This document shows positions 40,405 through 49,503 of a stretch of 64,000 nt of DNA, piece by piece. The stretch is from Photorhabdus noenieputensis (GTDB lineage: Bacteria > Pseudomonadota > Gammaproteobacteria > Enterobacterales > Enterobacteriaceae). The notes under the pieces are model-generated. The model was given only the letters and a program-made list of their open reading frames with translations. It was not told where the DNA came from and ran no database searches. How positions within the stretch are numbered: the stretch's first letter is position 1; each line of letters opens with the position of its first letter. The translations under genes were made by a program, and so were the position numbers. The stretch covers positions 62,001 to 126,000 of the forward strand of contig NZ_RCWC01000009.1 in the NCBI RefSeq assembly GCF_018448935.1. Reading direction: 5' to 3'.

Positions 40405-40541
40405 GCAACCCTCGCCTTCTGGCAAGGTCTCACTTACAACACAGAAAATGTACCATCAGGTATAATTTCAGGGTTGCCCGGCAACCGGATGCTGTTGCAT
40501 CGTAATGACGATAAACCGGCAAGGAAGTTACTCCCCTTTGC
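40405..40541 (-). promoter_or_regulatory. yybP-ykoY (Mn2+) riboswitch / pH-responsive leader of alx
   Basis: Read on the minus strand, the leader has aaaggggagtaac near its 5' end, gcatccggttgccgggcaac in the middle, and gtgagaccttgcc with gaaggcgaggg at the 3' end. These are the conserved blocks of the yybP-ykoY riboswitch; the E. coli counterpart upstream of alx is the PRE/SraF element that senses Mn2+ and pH. Confidence 0.88.
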
Positions 40542-40894
40542 TGTGGTGAAAAATAAATCAAAATTATACAAGAATCAATCTACCACTGAAAAAATAATAA
40601 AATGACAACAGAAACAGTAGGAACAAACAGCAACTTATCTAAATTAAAAAACCTAGCAGGCCAACCTCATAGACCCATTTCCTATCCGATTTTAATGAAC
40701 GTTCAATTGATCACCAAAATTTTCTGTTTAGTCACCCTTGATTTTGTTACAGTGGCACAGGCCGCGTCATTTGCCTTTTTCAACGGAGTAAAAAGGCATT
40801 AAAACCAGCCAAATAACGTAAAACAGGACGTAATTTAATCAGTTTAGCCTCAAACTTTCAGGATGAACGAACAAAGGCATTTTAGGAACACCTG
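40542..40894. other. Region between divergent alx leader and yqjA
   Basis: It carries both promoters. An open frame at 40602-40802 has no homology. tgcctttt/aaaaggca (40772-40798) can form a hairpin of unknown role. Confidence 0.4.
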
Positions 40895-41566
40895 ATGGAA
40901 ATAGTAAAAGAACTTATATATGCACTTTGGTACCAGGATTATGAAACTCTGGCCAATCCATCCCTAATATGGGCCATTTATATCATGCTATTCTTGATCC
41001 TCTTCCTTGAAAGTGGCCTCCTTCCTGCGGCATTCTTGCCAGGAGACAGCCTACTTATACTGGTTGGCGTATTAATTGCCAAAGGTGCAATGAGTTTCCC
41101 TCTGACGATTGTAATATTAACTGCCGGAGCAAGTTTAGGTTGTTGGGTCGGTTATCTCCAGGGAAAATGGCTAGGAAATACCAAGATAGTGCAAGGCTGG
41201 CTCTCTCACCTTCCGGCCTACTACCACCAAAGAGCTTACAGTCTTTTTCACCGCCACGGCCTGTCTGCTTTACTTCTCGGCCGCTTCCTCGCATTCGTCA
41301 GAACCCTTCTACCAACACTTGCAGGCCTGACAGGTCTACAAAACAGCCGTTTCCAGTTTTTTAACTGGCTCAGTGGCTTCCTGTGGGTCATTATCCTAAC
41401 CTCTTTGGGTTACGCACTTGGTAAGACCCCTATTTTCCGTCAGTATGAAGACTTGGTAATGAATTTCCTGATATTACTACCACTTGCTTTACTCATTATT
41501 GGTTTTAGCGGCAGTTTGTTAGTTGTGTGGCGTAAAAAAACCTGCCAATCCCCTCAAAAAAAGTAA
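40895..41566 (+). CDS. yqjA: DedA-family membrane protein YqjA
   Basis: The 223-residue inner-membrane protein has DedA motifs [40 protein letters not shown], the [20 protein letters not shown] block with the conserved basic residues, and [17 protein letters not shown]. YqjA and its paralogue YghB support cell division, proton-motive-force homeostasis and alkaline growth in E. coli, probably by moving lipid carriers. It has its usual place near alx and ahead of yqjDEK. Confidence 0.95.
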   Translation: MEIVKELIYALWYQDYETLANPSLIWAIYIMLFLILFLESGLLPAAFLPGDSLLILVGVLIAKGAMSFPLTIVILTAGASLGCWVGYLQGKWLGNTKIVQGWLSHLPAYYHQRAYSLFHRHGLSALLLGRFLAFVRTLLPTLAGLTGLQNSRFQFFNWLSGFLWVIILTSLGYALGKTPIFRQYEDLVMNFLILLPLALLIIGFSGSLLVVWRKKTCQSPQKK

Positions 41567-41759
41567 TTAATTCCAATAAAGCCTAATCTCCCTCCCTGCT
41601 GTAGATAGAAGTATCGTTTGCAGCAGAATAGTGAAATTACTCTAATGTTTTTTATTCACCTTTCCAAATATAAGCTATATTTAAGGATAGTCTTTTCCGG
41701 CATCAGGAAAAGCAACTAACTAAGTCAAATACACACACCTTATATGAGGAGTAATCTAC

Positions 41760-42065
41760 ATGTCACAGATCAAAACTACTGACGATCTACGCATTGAACT
41801 AAAATCACTCGCAGAAACACTGGAAGAAGTGATCCAAAGCTCTGGTGACAAATCCAAAGTTGAGTTGGAAGAACTTCGCAACAAAGTAGAGGAAGTCATC
41901 AAAGATACTCGTTTTAAACTCGGTAATGCCAGCGATATGGTTGTTAAGAAAACAAAAGATATGGCGGGCCGTGCCGATCTCTACGTTCATGATAAGCCGT
42001 GGACAAGCATCGGTATAGGTACTGCGGTTGGTGCCATATTAGGTGTATTATTAGCTAAACGCTAA
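41760..42065 (+). CDS. yqjD: ElaB/YqjD/DUF883 family ribosome-associated membrane protein
   Basis: The 101-residue protein has an amphipathic N-terminal helix, a central coiled coil (LKSLAETLEEVIQSSGDKSK, LEELRNKVEEVIKD) and a C-terminal membrane anchor (WTSIGIGTAVGAILGVLLAK). This is the YqjD pattern: a stationary-phase, membrane-anchored ribosome-binding protein. It starts an operon with yqjE (1-bp gap) and yqjK. Confidence 0.93.
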   Translation: MSQIKTTDDLRIELKSLAETLEEVIQSSGDKSKVELEELRNKVEEVIKDTRFKLGNASDMVVKKTKDMAGRADLYVHDKPWTSIGIGTAVGAILGVLLAKR

Positions 42066-42066
42066 T

Positions 42067-42468
42067 ATGAGTAACTCATCCAAATCTCAAGGCCCCGGTA
42101 AAGGGGTCCTTGATATTCTCCAACGTATTGCCACTGTTGCTGTCGAGATAGTAGAAACTCGTTTACAACTTATCGTTGTAGAGTTGGAAAAAGAAAAAGC
42201 CACTTTGATACAACTGATAGTCATAGCCAGCCTGACATTACTACTCACCGCTTTCGGCCTCATGTGTCTACTTGTTATGATTTTTTGGGCTATCGATCCC
42301 AACTGGCGTTTTACCGTATTAGCAAGTACCACTGGCACACTACTCGTTCTGGCGCTTATTGGCCTTATATGGACTATAAGGAAAGCGAAAAGTTCAACAT
42401 TACTTAGCGCTACTCGCGAACAGCTCAAGATCGACCGAGAAATGCTGGAGGATTACAGTAATGAGTAG
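42067..42468 (+). CDS. yqjE: Phage holin family / YqjE membrane protein
   Basis: The 133-residue protein has two transmembrane segments (about 50-78 and 85-112) following the amphipathic IATVAVEIVETRLQLIVVELEKEKA. It fits the Actin-recruiting/holin superfamily III annotation (YqjE). The function is unknown. It starts 1 bp after yqjD stops and overlaps yqjK by 8 bp, so the three genes are tightly coupled. Confidence 0.9.
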   Translation: MSNSSKSQGPGKGVLDILQRIATVAVEIVETRLQLIVVELEKEKATLIQLIVIASLTLLLTAFGLMCLLVMIFWAIDPNWRFTVLASTTGTLLVLALIGLIWTIRKAKSSTLLSATREQLKIDREMLEDYSNE

Positions 42469-42715
42469 GCAACGTCGGGAAAAAAAGCTGAAAAAACAGC
42501 AGCTAATTAGAAATATCCAGCTACAACGACTTGAACTTTCCAACAATACACAGCTCTGGAAGAGCCTCACTGAACCTTATGACAAAAGCTGGCAAAAGCT
42601 TTTGTCATTAAAGCCCTATCTGCGGCCCGCAATCCACGCTATCTCTTTATATAGCCTCCGTCATCCTGTGAAATTTTACCATTTGTCGCGCTATATCATT
42701 CGACTATTGAAATGA
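42461..42715 (+). CDS. yqjK: YqjK-like small basic protein
   Basis: The 84-residue protein is strongly basic at the N-terminus (MSRQRREKKLKKQQLIRNIQ) and matches the YqjK family by sequence type and position after yqjDE. It overlaps the yqjE end, and its ribosome binding site (ggagg) lies inside yqjE. Function unknown. Confidence 0.85.
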   Translation: MSRQRREKKLKKQQLIRNIQLQRLELSNNTQLWKSLTEPYDKSWQKLLSLKPYLRPAIHAISLYSLRHPVKFYHLSRYIIRLLK

Positions 42716-42939
42716 AAATGGTAATAATTCTTCATAATATCCTTCGTTGATGATCACTCTGGTTGCTTATATTCAAAAACTTTGTATAAAATTGTTAATA
42801 ATCCTTGCTTACAACTAAGTTCATCTCTCTTTAGTATACATTCCATCCGTTAATGATTAACAAGTTGTGCTGTTTCCACTTGGTACAAGCTAATCATCAA
42901 ACAAATTATTATTATTTTTCTGTGTCTCAGGAGTTGTTA

Positions 42940-43335
42940 ATGAAAAAATTTGAAGATAGTGCCCTGTTACTGGCTCGTATTTTGATGCCAATTCTGTTTA
43001 TCGTTGCAGGTTATGGAAAATTAGGTGATTCCTATGCGGGTACTCAGCAATATATGAATGCTATGGGCGTCCCTGGCTTTCTATTACCACTGACGATCTT
43101 ACTTGAATTGGGTGGTGGTCTGGCAGTTCTATTTGGTTTCTTAACTCGTACCACCGCGTTATTTACCTTCGGTTTCTGTATCTTGACTGCCATACTCTTC
43201 CACAACAATTTTGCTGAAGGCATGAATCAGACTATGTTTCTCAAAAACCTGACCATCGGTGGAGGTTATCTGTTACTGGCTATCACAGGTCCAGGTAAAT
43301 TCAGTATCGACCGCCTGATGAAGAGAAATTGGTAA
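42940..43335 (+). CDS. yqjF: DoxX-family membrane protein (YqjF-like)
   Basis: The 131-residue protein has four hydrophobic segments and the DoxX motifs LLARILMPILFIVAGYGKLG, GGLAVLFGFLTRTTAL and FLKNLTIGGGYLLLAITGPG. In E. coli yqjF follows yqjK, as here. I chose the ATG at 42940, preceded by caggag; the ORF extends upstream without homology. DoxX proteins are linked to redox or thiol metabolism, with no firm role for this branch. Confidence 0.9.
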   Translation: MKKFEDSALLLARILMPILFIVAGYGKLGDSYAGTQQYMNAMGVPGFLLPLTILLELGGGLAVLFGFLTRTTALFTFGFCILTAILFHNNFAEGMNQTMFLKNLTIGGGYLLLAITGPGKFSIDRLMKRNW

Positions 43336-43344
43336 TATCCTGCT

Positions 43345-43506
43345 GTGATTGTTCTGAATCTGAAAAATAACAGCTTTCAGGTAAAAGATGAAATGATCAA
43401 AATCCCGCTTTCGTTCAAGGATTTTATCAACCAGATGTCCAATATTCAGAAGGTAAATAGCAAGCCGAAAGATCTCGAAAATCTTTCGGCTCACTTTAAT
43501 CAATAG
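43345..43506 (+). CDS. Unrecognised 53-codon ORF or relic
   Basis: From a GTG at 43345 the frame reads VIVLNLKNNSFQVKDEMIKI, PLSFKDFINQMSNIQKV and ends PKDLENLSAHFNQ. The composition resembles the start of small immunity-type proteins, but no ribosome binding site is evident. It contains an 11-bp perfect hairpin (43463-43491), so the segment could instead be a non-coding 3' structure. Confidence 0.3.
   Translation: MIVLNLKNNSFQVKDEMIKIPLSFKDFINQMSNIQKVNSKPKDLENLSAHFNQ
43463..43491. other. Perfect 11-bp hairpin
   Basis: agccgaaagat (43463-43473) pairs exactly with atctttcggct (43481-43491) around ctcgaaa. There is no U-run on either side, so it is not a classical terminator. Confidence 0.6.
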
Positions 43507-44418
43507 GTCAAGCTTCTATTAAATCACAGTGATTCTAGTAAAATAGTTATTTTATCAAAATAAATAACCACCTCATTTCTCGGCAGGAAATAATTAACTC
43601 TATTTTCGGTAACATATTGAAAGCATCTTTAAAAATTTAATATAAAGAGCATAGGATTTGCAGTGTAAATCCTATTAACACCCACAACACCAATTTAAAT
43701 AAACAACAATTAATTCAAATATATTTAAATATTATTTAATCAAATTCAACATTTAATCACAATATAATTATTTTAAATTTATTTAACTTTATCTCTTAAA
43801 ATGAAACAAATTACCACATATCAATAACATTACATTCAAAAATAGGTCACAATATATTTCATTAGAAATCATAAAATTAAATTACTTTATTATTTCATAA
43901 TGAACAATTGCTATTACAACGTCGAATGATTATTTATATAACGATTTAAATTAAAATTCACGCGTTTTTATTATTTAATTTTACGATTAATATATTTCCT
44001 TTACATAATTATCGATCATTATATTTCAGGAAATAAAATAATAAAAACTTAACATTATCACATTAAATTAAAAACCATTTCAACAATAGCTACACTTATT
44101 ATATCACAACCACTTTTCCCGAAAAATAATATTAAGACAATCGGTCTTAAAAAAACAATCAGTTGTTTTTTAAATTACAACATAAAACTAAAAACGCCTA
44201 TAACTCTTGAACAAAACAACTTGACACATAACTATATACATTAGAAAATCATTTAATCAATAGGAAAGCCATTAAAAACATTGACATTAAAAATATTGAT
44301 AGTAACGCAGGCTAATAATTAGTATTTAAATTTAAATAATTGTATTTTAATTTCACCAAAATACCTGTGCCAGATAATTCACAGAACTCTTCATAAAATA
44401 AACGAATAGGGAAGACAA
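43507..44418. other. Very AT-rich 0.9-kb intergenic region
   Basis: There is no ORF, RNA or repeat that I can support. The extreme AT content compared with the neighbouring yqj genes suggests acquired, probably H-NS-bound DNA in front of the secreted-protein gene. Confidence 0.55.
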
Positions 44419-44757
44419 ATGAAATATAGTTCAATTGCTTATACCATTATTTGTTTAATGCCATTTTATGCTACCGGAGCAGGAAAATTAAAGGATGTTT
44501 GCGACGGTAAATTAATTACTAATACATCTATAAGCAGTATAAATATTACCAGCAACCAAAATGGAAATGGACCTGCCATGAATGTATTAGTAGAAGGGCA
44601 ATGGTATGATACATATCTAACCCCTGGTATTACCGAGGGTAACGGTGTTTATGGACTCTATGATATGAGTCATAATGCTTATCTCAATGCATTAGAAGTT
44701 AACGTTTGCGTAAGACTTGGTAATTTAAGAGGCATTGAATTAATTTATAGACTATAA
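44419..44757 (+). CDS. Small secreted protein, possibly AB5 B-subunit-like
   Basis: This 112-residue protein has a clear Sec signal peptide (MKYSSIAYTIICLMPFYATG-AGK) and a mature chain of about 91 residues with two cysteines (KDVCDGK and VNVCVRL) placed to form one disulfide. The pattern GLYDMSHNAYLNALEVNVCV followed by a short strand (RGIELIYRL) resembles the helix-then-strand end of OB-fold B subunits such as SubB/PltB. This is a structural guess, not a detected homology. It has a good ribosome binding site (aggga) and lies in AT-rich DNA. No A-subunit enzyme is adjacent. Confidence 0.7.
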   Translation: MKYSSIAYTIICLMPFYATGAGKLKDVCDGKLITNTSISSINITSNQNGNGPAMNVLVEGQWYDTYLTPGITEGNGVYGLYDMSHNAYLNALEVNVCVRLGNLRGIELIYRL

Positions 44758-44834
44758 AACTCTAAGCCAGAAAAAGAGAGCTAACATTAATCAATGTACT
44801 TATAATACATTGTTAAATCAACATTTAATTCCCA

Positions 44835-44950
44835 TATACCCAATGGATTTCAAGATGCATCGCGACGGCAAGGGAGAGAATCCCCGGGAGCATAGACCGG
44901 GGTGAGCGAGTGCAGCCAACAAAGAGGCAACTTGAAAGATGACGGGTATA
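44835..44950 (+). repeat. ERIC-type repeat, copy 4, internally deleted
   Basis: It is the same as copies 2-3 but 116 bp long: 11 bp of the central palindrome (taactatgtga) are missing, so the core reads gcatagaccggggtgag. It ends 19 bp before the ATG of the next gene. Confidence 0.92.
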
Positions 44951-44969
44951 GAATAATAACGGAGAGTTT

Positions 44970-45740
44970 ATGACTATTCATGGTAAAAAAATAAATGTGA
45001 AATTAAGAAAAGACACACCAGACCAACTATCCGCAAATGACTTAAAGGCACAATTGACTGCTATTGGATTAACATGTGACCTTACGGATGAAAGTTTACT
45101 CGCTGAATATATTGAGGACGTAAGAAGACAACTAATTACAGGAAGTACACAGTCATTTGCAATTGGGGAATATATTGATGACAATTTCGTACATACATCC
45201 AGAGCTAACTGGTCACCAGAGGACCAGGCCCTCGGATACAAAACGCAACTAATTTATATTGGCGTACCTGAACATTTTAAATGGCTAGGGAAAAATTGTA
45301 GTACATTTGCGGGAAATGAGGATGATCCACCAGCATCGACAGATAAATATGATAACGTAGATGCAGTAAAAAGTGCCTTTATCCAAATTGCTAAGGGATC
45401 TTCTGAGACTCTAGTACAACCTCTGGACAAAACAGATATGGAATCTGCGCTAACAAATCTCCTAAGCTCAATTAATGATGACAATATCCAAAATTATGAT
45501 TCCGGCTGGAGAATAAAACTCCTCTTACTAATAGATAATTTCGATAAAGAAAAAGATACAGGCAATGGAATTGGAGTATTAGGAATACGTTGGAGACTAC
45601 AAATAAAAGATTATAGAAAAAAGAGCAAAGACAATGCTAAACATAACACAACAATTAGCCTAAGTAGCTGGTCTGTCATATATGACAATACCGATGATCT
45701 TCTCAAGCAATATCATATGGTAAAAGATAATTTTGGCTAA
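44970..45740 (+). CDS. Unrecognised 256-residue protein
   Basis: I do not recognise this family. The ATG at 44970 has a strong ribosome binding site (ggagag). The protein has no signal peptide or transmembrane segment, is hydrophilic and slightly acidic, and alternates beta-like and helical stretches: FAIGEYIDDNFVHTSRANWS, YKTQLIYIGVPEHFKWLGKN, IGVLGIRWRLQIKDYRKKSK and NTTISLSSWSVIYDN. The Trp/Tyr-rich beta pattern suggests a soluble beta-sandwich or jelly-roll. It lies in an AT-rich accessory patch behind an ERIC and a small secreted protein. A cytoplasmic inclusion or secreted effector is possible, but nothing proves it. Confidence 0.8.
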   Translation: MTIHGKKINVKLRKDTPDQLSANDLKAQLTAIGLTCDLTDESLLAEYIEDVRRQLITGSTQSFAIGEYIDDNFVHTSRANWSPEDQALGYKTQLIYIGVPEHFKWLGKNCSTFAGNEDDPPASTDKYDNVDAVKSAFIQIAKGSSETLVQPLDKTDMESALTNLLSSINDDNIQNYDSGWRIKLLLLIDNFDKEKDTGNGIGVLGIRWRLQIKDYRKKSKDNAKHNTTISLSSWSVIYDNTDDLLKQYHMVKDNFG

Positions 45741-45803
45741 AAATAATAGATGGAGACAGATTAAACTAATAAGTACAATTTTTCAAAAAATCAGGCGGTT
45801 GCT

Positions 45804-45840
45804 ATAGTAGCATCTTTCTTGCCAAAGAAAAATGCACTAT
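45804..45840. repeat. Imperfect 37-bp palindrome
   Basis: atagtagcatctttctt pairs with aagaaaaatgcactat around gcca. The arm tgcactat recurs at 45884-45891 after aaagatg, suggesting the end or remains of a small mobile element. Confidence 0.55.
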
Positions 45841-45971
45841 GGCCTAGCCTATTTGTTGCCATTGATAAACAAAAGATGCACTATAATAGCCCCGTCAAGA
45901 AAAGTTAACGAATGCTCCGGGACAAAAGAAATTAAATCCTGAGCAAGATAAACTCACTTTTCTTAAAAGTG

Positions 45972-46160
45972 TCATGAGATGCAGACAACAACCATATAAG
46001 AATATATTGATATCAGAACAACCATTCTGACCTGGGGAAAAACCGTTCTGGTGTTACTGATAAATCCGAAAGTCTCCCTGTTTTCATCACTGTCTGGTAC
46101 CCCAAAAATAGAACCATCAATACTCATTGAATAGAGATCATAAAATTTAGGTTCAAACAA
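45972..46160 (-). pseudogene. IS4-family transposase fragment
   Basis: The minus strand reads FEPKFYDLYSMSIDGSIFGV followed by PDSDENRETFGFISNTRTVF and PQVRMVVLIS. IDGS/T..F..PDS.EN...FG....R....PQ.R is the catalytic-Asp region of IS4-type transposases. Both ends of the enzyme are missing, so this is a relic of an insertion sequence. Confidence 0.75.
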
Positions 46161-46367
46161 AATTTACACCTATCAATGATGTCAGCTCTGCTCAAAAAGA
46201 TTAACACTGCCAACCAGACAGTCTGCTGTACTGGCTGGCGCTATTCATAAATGTTAGATTCGTTATGCCATAATTTCATATTTCACTAAGCAATCATCGA
46301 ATCATGTTTTTTACAGCCTGTCTCCTAATTTGATTGTTCACATCGCTTCTACTTACCGACTAACAAA

Positions 46368-47264
46368 TTACCGACTAACAAACAATTTAGGGATTTCCCG
46401 CAAACACCAAGACTTAGCTTCCCCCATGCTGTCTCGTCGCCATGCCATAATGACATTTGTGTCATGGCTGTATTCAGAACTAATCACCCGCAAACGACCC
46501 TCTGCAATATCTTGCTCCACCATAGGATAAGGCATAGTAGCAACACCCAGCCCAGCTAAGAGGGCGCGGCGTTTATCTTCCAGAGAACTGACCGTCAAAC
46601 GCTGCTGCTTATCTAACAATTGAACCGTCAATACCGGCCGCTCCCTCGCGGTATCTGCTACAGCAATACCACGGTATTTCACCCTCGTGACATCGGACAA
46701 AGGCTCCGGCTCTTGATGTATAGGATGATCAGGACTAGCGACATAAACATTGGTAATGCTGTAAAGCTGACGTGAATTAATTTCTGCCGACGCGCGAAAA
46801 TGCATATCTGGTGCAATAACAATATCCGCCCGACCCGTTTCCAGCCTCTCCCATGCGCCAGCCAAAACCTCAGTCAATAAAGAGAGCTGAGTATTCGATT
46901 TTTGAGCAAGTTTGCCCACTAATGGGAATAATGAAGAAGCTGGAACCAACGCTTCACAAACAATTATCAGGTGAGTTTCCCAACCTCGCGCTAATGCCTC
47001 TGCATCAGCGGTTAATTTATCAGCAGCTTCAAGCAATTGACGCCCACGCTCAAGCAACATACGACCAACATTGGTGAATTTAGTTCTGTGACCCGAACGG
47101 TCAAACAGTACTACATCCAGCTCTTCTTCTAATTTTTGCATCGTATAGCTAAGTGCAGAAGGAACACGGCCAAGCTCATCAGCAGCCGCAGCAAAACTTC
47201 CCCGCCGGTCAATCGCATCCATGACCCGGAGAGATTCCAGTGTAAGCGCTCGTTCTTTGCTCAT
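46368..47264 (-). CDS. yhaJ: LysR-family regulator YhaJ
   Basis: The 298-residue LysR protein has an N-terminal HTH (LRVMDAIDRRGSFAAAADEL, GRVPSALSYTMQKLEEELDV) and a C-terminal effector domain with GRADIVIAPDMHFRASAEIN and KSWCLREIPKLF. It matches E. coli YhaJ, which responds to dinitrotoluene-like compounds and controls yqjF and virulence genes. It is divergent from yhaK. An imperfect duplication accgactaacaaat near the 3' end (46356-46383) slightly alters the C-terminus. Confidence 0.94.
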   Translation of the reverse strand: MSKERALTLESLRVMDAIDRRGSFAAAADELGRVPSALSYTMQKLEEELDVVLFDRSGHRTKFTNVGRMLLERGRQLLEAADKLTADAEALARGWETHLIIVCEALVPASSLFPLVGKLAQKSNTQLSLLTEVLAGAWERLETGRADIVIAPDMHFRASAEINSRQLYSITNVYVASPDHPIHQEPEPLSDVTRVKYRGIAVADTARERPVLTVQLLDKQQRLTVSSLEDKRRALLAGLGVATMPYPMVEQDIAEGRLRVISSEYSHDTNVIMAWRRDSMGEAKSWCLREIPKLFVSR

Positions 47265-47374
47265 ATTTTTCTCAATCAGGAAATTTGAATATGGTGACCA
47301 GATTAACTGGCTAACATTTCGCCGTCCAGATAATTACTATTCTTAGTGTGTGTTTTTTTAAGGTAACTGCCATC

Positions 47375-48076
47375 ATGATTATAAATAGAACAGCAAAACA
47401 ATGTGGGAAAGCTGACTATGGTTGGCTACAGGCTCGTTATACATTTTCATTTGGGCACTATTTTGACCCACAGTTTTTAGGTTATGGCGCGCTACGTGTA
47501 CTCAATCAAGAAGTTATCGCCCCCAAAGCCGCTTTCCAACCTAAATCCTATCCACATGTGGATATATTGAACATTATTCTACAAGGTGAAGCAGAATACC
47601 GTGACAGCGAAGGCAACTATATCAGAGCCAGCAAGGGAGAATGTTTACTATTTTCTACCCGTCAAGGCATCAGCTACAGTGAACATAATGCCAGTACTAA
47701 CAAGCCACTGACTCGCTTGCAGCTTTGGCTGAGTGCCTTTCCTCAGCAGGAAAGCCTGCCATTGCAACGAATGGAGTTACCGGAACAACCATTAGCTATG
47801 CTAGCTTCTCCAACCGCAGAAGATGGCAGTATGCAATTACGTCAGCAAGTTTGGGTAAACCATATTTTCCTTACTAAAAATCAATCTCATCATCTGCAAT
47901 TAAAAGGAAAAAATGCCTATCTGCAATCCCTAAACGGCAATATAAAAATAAAGGGCCATTCCAAGGATAATACTTTGATTAAATGCGGAGATGGCGCTTT
48001 TATTCATGAAGAAAGTCGCCTGGTTTTGAAAGCAGATACTGAATTTCAGGGGCTGTTAATTGATTTGGCTGCCTAA
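47375..48076 (+). CDS. yhaK: Pirin-like protein YhaK
   Basis: The 233-residue bicupin of the pirin family has conserved FSFGHYFDPQFLGYGALRVL and the metal-site region YPHVDILNIILQGEAEYRDS with GISYSEHNA. E. coli YhaK is a redox-sensitive, stress-related protein of the same length. I chose the ATG at 47375, with aaggt upstream. It is divergent from yhaJ, whose product probably regulates it. Confidence 0.93.
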   Translation: MIINRTAKQCGKADYGWLQARYTFSFGHYFDPQFLGYGALRVLNQEVIAPKAAFQPKSYPHVDILNIILQGEAEYRDSEGNYIRASKGECLLFSTRQGISYSEHNASTNKPLTRLQLWLSAFPQQESLPLQRMELPEQPLAMLASPTAEDGSMQLRQQVWVNHIFLTKNQSHHLQLKGKNAYLQSLNGNIKIKGHSKDNTLIKCGDGAFIHEESRLVLKADTEFQGLLIDLAA

Positions 48077-48083
48077 AAAAGTG

Positions 48084-48120
48084 AAAGCCCTATCAGATTC
48101 CAATCTAATAGGGCTAAATT

Positions 48121-48122
<2 letters not shown>
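48084..48122. terminator. Bidirectional terminator between yhaK and rnpB
   Basis: agcccta (48086-48092) pairs with tagggct (48109-48115), with inner agatt/aatct. Plus-strand tail: aaattttt. Minus-strand tail: ttcactttttt. It ends yhaK and rnpB transcripts. Confidence 0.8.
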
Positions 48123-48495
<373 letters not shown>

Positions 48496-48503
48496 CGCGG
48501 CGG

Positions 48504-48532
48504 ATTATAAGAGGTTTACCTAACAATGTATA
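48504..48532 (-). promoter_or_regulatory. Predicted rnpB promoter
   Basis: On the minus strand tataca (48532-48527) and a perfect tataat (48509-48504) are 17 bp apart, 8 nt before the RNA 5' end. Confidence 0.65.
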
Positions 48533-48573
48533 GGCATTTACTGACTATCTGTCCTGTTTATCAGCAATTACCA

Positions 48574-49440
48574 TTATTCTTCACTCTGCCCCAATCCATG
48601 ACGATAAAGTGCATTTTTCTTCACACCATGAATCTCTGCCGCCAATGCAGCCGCTTTTTTCAATGGCAATTCTTGTTGAAGCAGCGCCAGCGTTCTTAAT
48701 GCCTCTGGAGGCAAAACATCATCATCCAGTTTTTTATAGCCTTCAACGATCAATACCATTTCACCACGGCGACGGGTTTCATCTTCCTTAACCCACGCCA
48801 AAAGCTCACCTACCGGCATCCCCTGAATGGATTCCCAAGTCTTTGTCAATTCCCGCGCCAGAACGACGTAACGTTCAGCTCCCCACACTTCAACCATATC
48901 TTCCAAACTATCGATCAGACGATGAGTGGATTCATAAAAGATTAATGTGCGCGCCTCCTTTTCCAAAGCCCGCAAAGTATCACTCCGGCTTTTACGTTTT
49001 GCGGGCAAAAATCCTTCGTAACAGAAACGATCTGATGGCAAACCCGCAGCAGACAAGGCGGTTATCGCCGCACAAGGCCCCGGAAGTGGGACAACATGAA
49101 TACCGACTTCACGGCAACGGCGAACCACATGATAACCAGGATCATTAATCAGGGGCGTTCCTGCATCAGAGACTAATGCAATACTTTGCCCTTGTTGAAG
49201 TTTTGTAATTAATTGATCTGCTTTCTGCTGTTCATTATGATCGTGAAGTGCGAACATGCGCGCATTAATGGCAAAATGTTGAAGCAACAAGCCAGTATGT
49301 CGCGTATCTTCGGCAGCAATCAGATCGACATGCTCAAGAACTTCAAGCGCACGCTGAGTGATATCACCCAGGTTTCCAATGGGGGTTGGCACAACATATA
49401 GCGTGGATGTCGTAACCACTGCTCGATTAGGTTGATTCAT
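48574..49440 (-). CDS. rsmI: 16S rRNA 2'-O-methyltransferase RsmI
   Basis: RsmI methylates the 2'-OH of C1402 in 16S rRNA. The 288-residue SAM-dependent protein of the tetrapyrrole-methylase fold has [75 protein letters not shown] and FYESTHRL. It is divergent from lpoA, the usual arrangement. Length equals the E. coli protein within two residues. Confidence 0.96.
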   Translation of the reverse strand: MNQPNRAVVTTSTLYVVPTPIGNLGDITQRALEVLEHVDLIAAEDTRHTGLLLQHFAINARMFALHDHNEQQKADQLITKLQQGQSIALVSDAGTPLINDPGYHVVRRCREVGIHVVPLPGPCAAITALSAAGLPSDRFCYEGFLPAKRKSRSDTLRALEKEARTLIFYESTHRLIDSLEDMVEVWGAERYVVLARELTKTWESIQGMPVGELLAWVKEDETRRRGEMVLIVEGYKKLDDDVLPPEALRTLALLQQELPLKKAAALAAEIHGVKKNALYRHGLGQSEE

Positions 49441-49503
49441 TGTTTCATCCGAATGGCCGATTTAAAATTGAGCATCTTTGAAAAAAACATCGCTGGATAC
49501 AGT

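Larger units (their letters stand above)
45741..46367. other. Remnant-rich region between accessory gene and yhaJ
   Basis: It contains a 37-bp imperfect palindrome (45804-45840), a related sequence at about 45880-45895 and an IS4-type transposase fragment. No intact gene. Confidence 0.5.

Noticed and set aside
40602-40802. 66-codon ORF between alx and yqjA
   Set aside because: No ribosome binding site, no homology, and it occupies the divergent promoter region.
46209-46240. gccaaccag/ctggctggc hairpin downstream of yhaJ as a terminator
   Set aside because: The stem is imperfect and no U-run follows on either strand.
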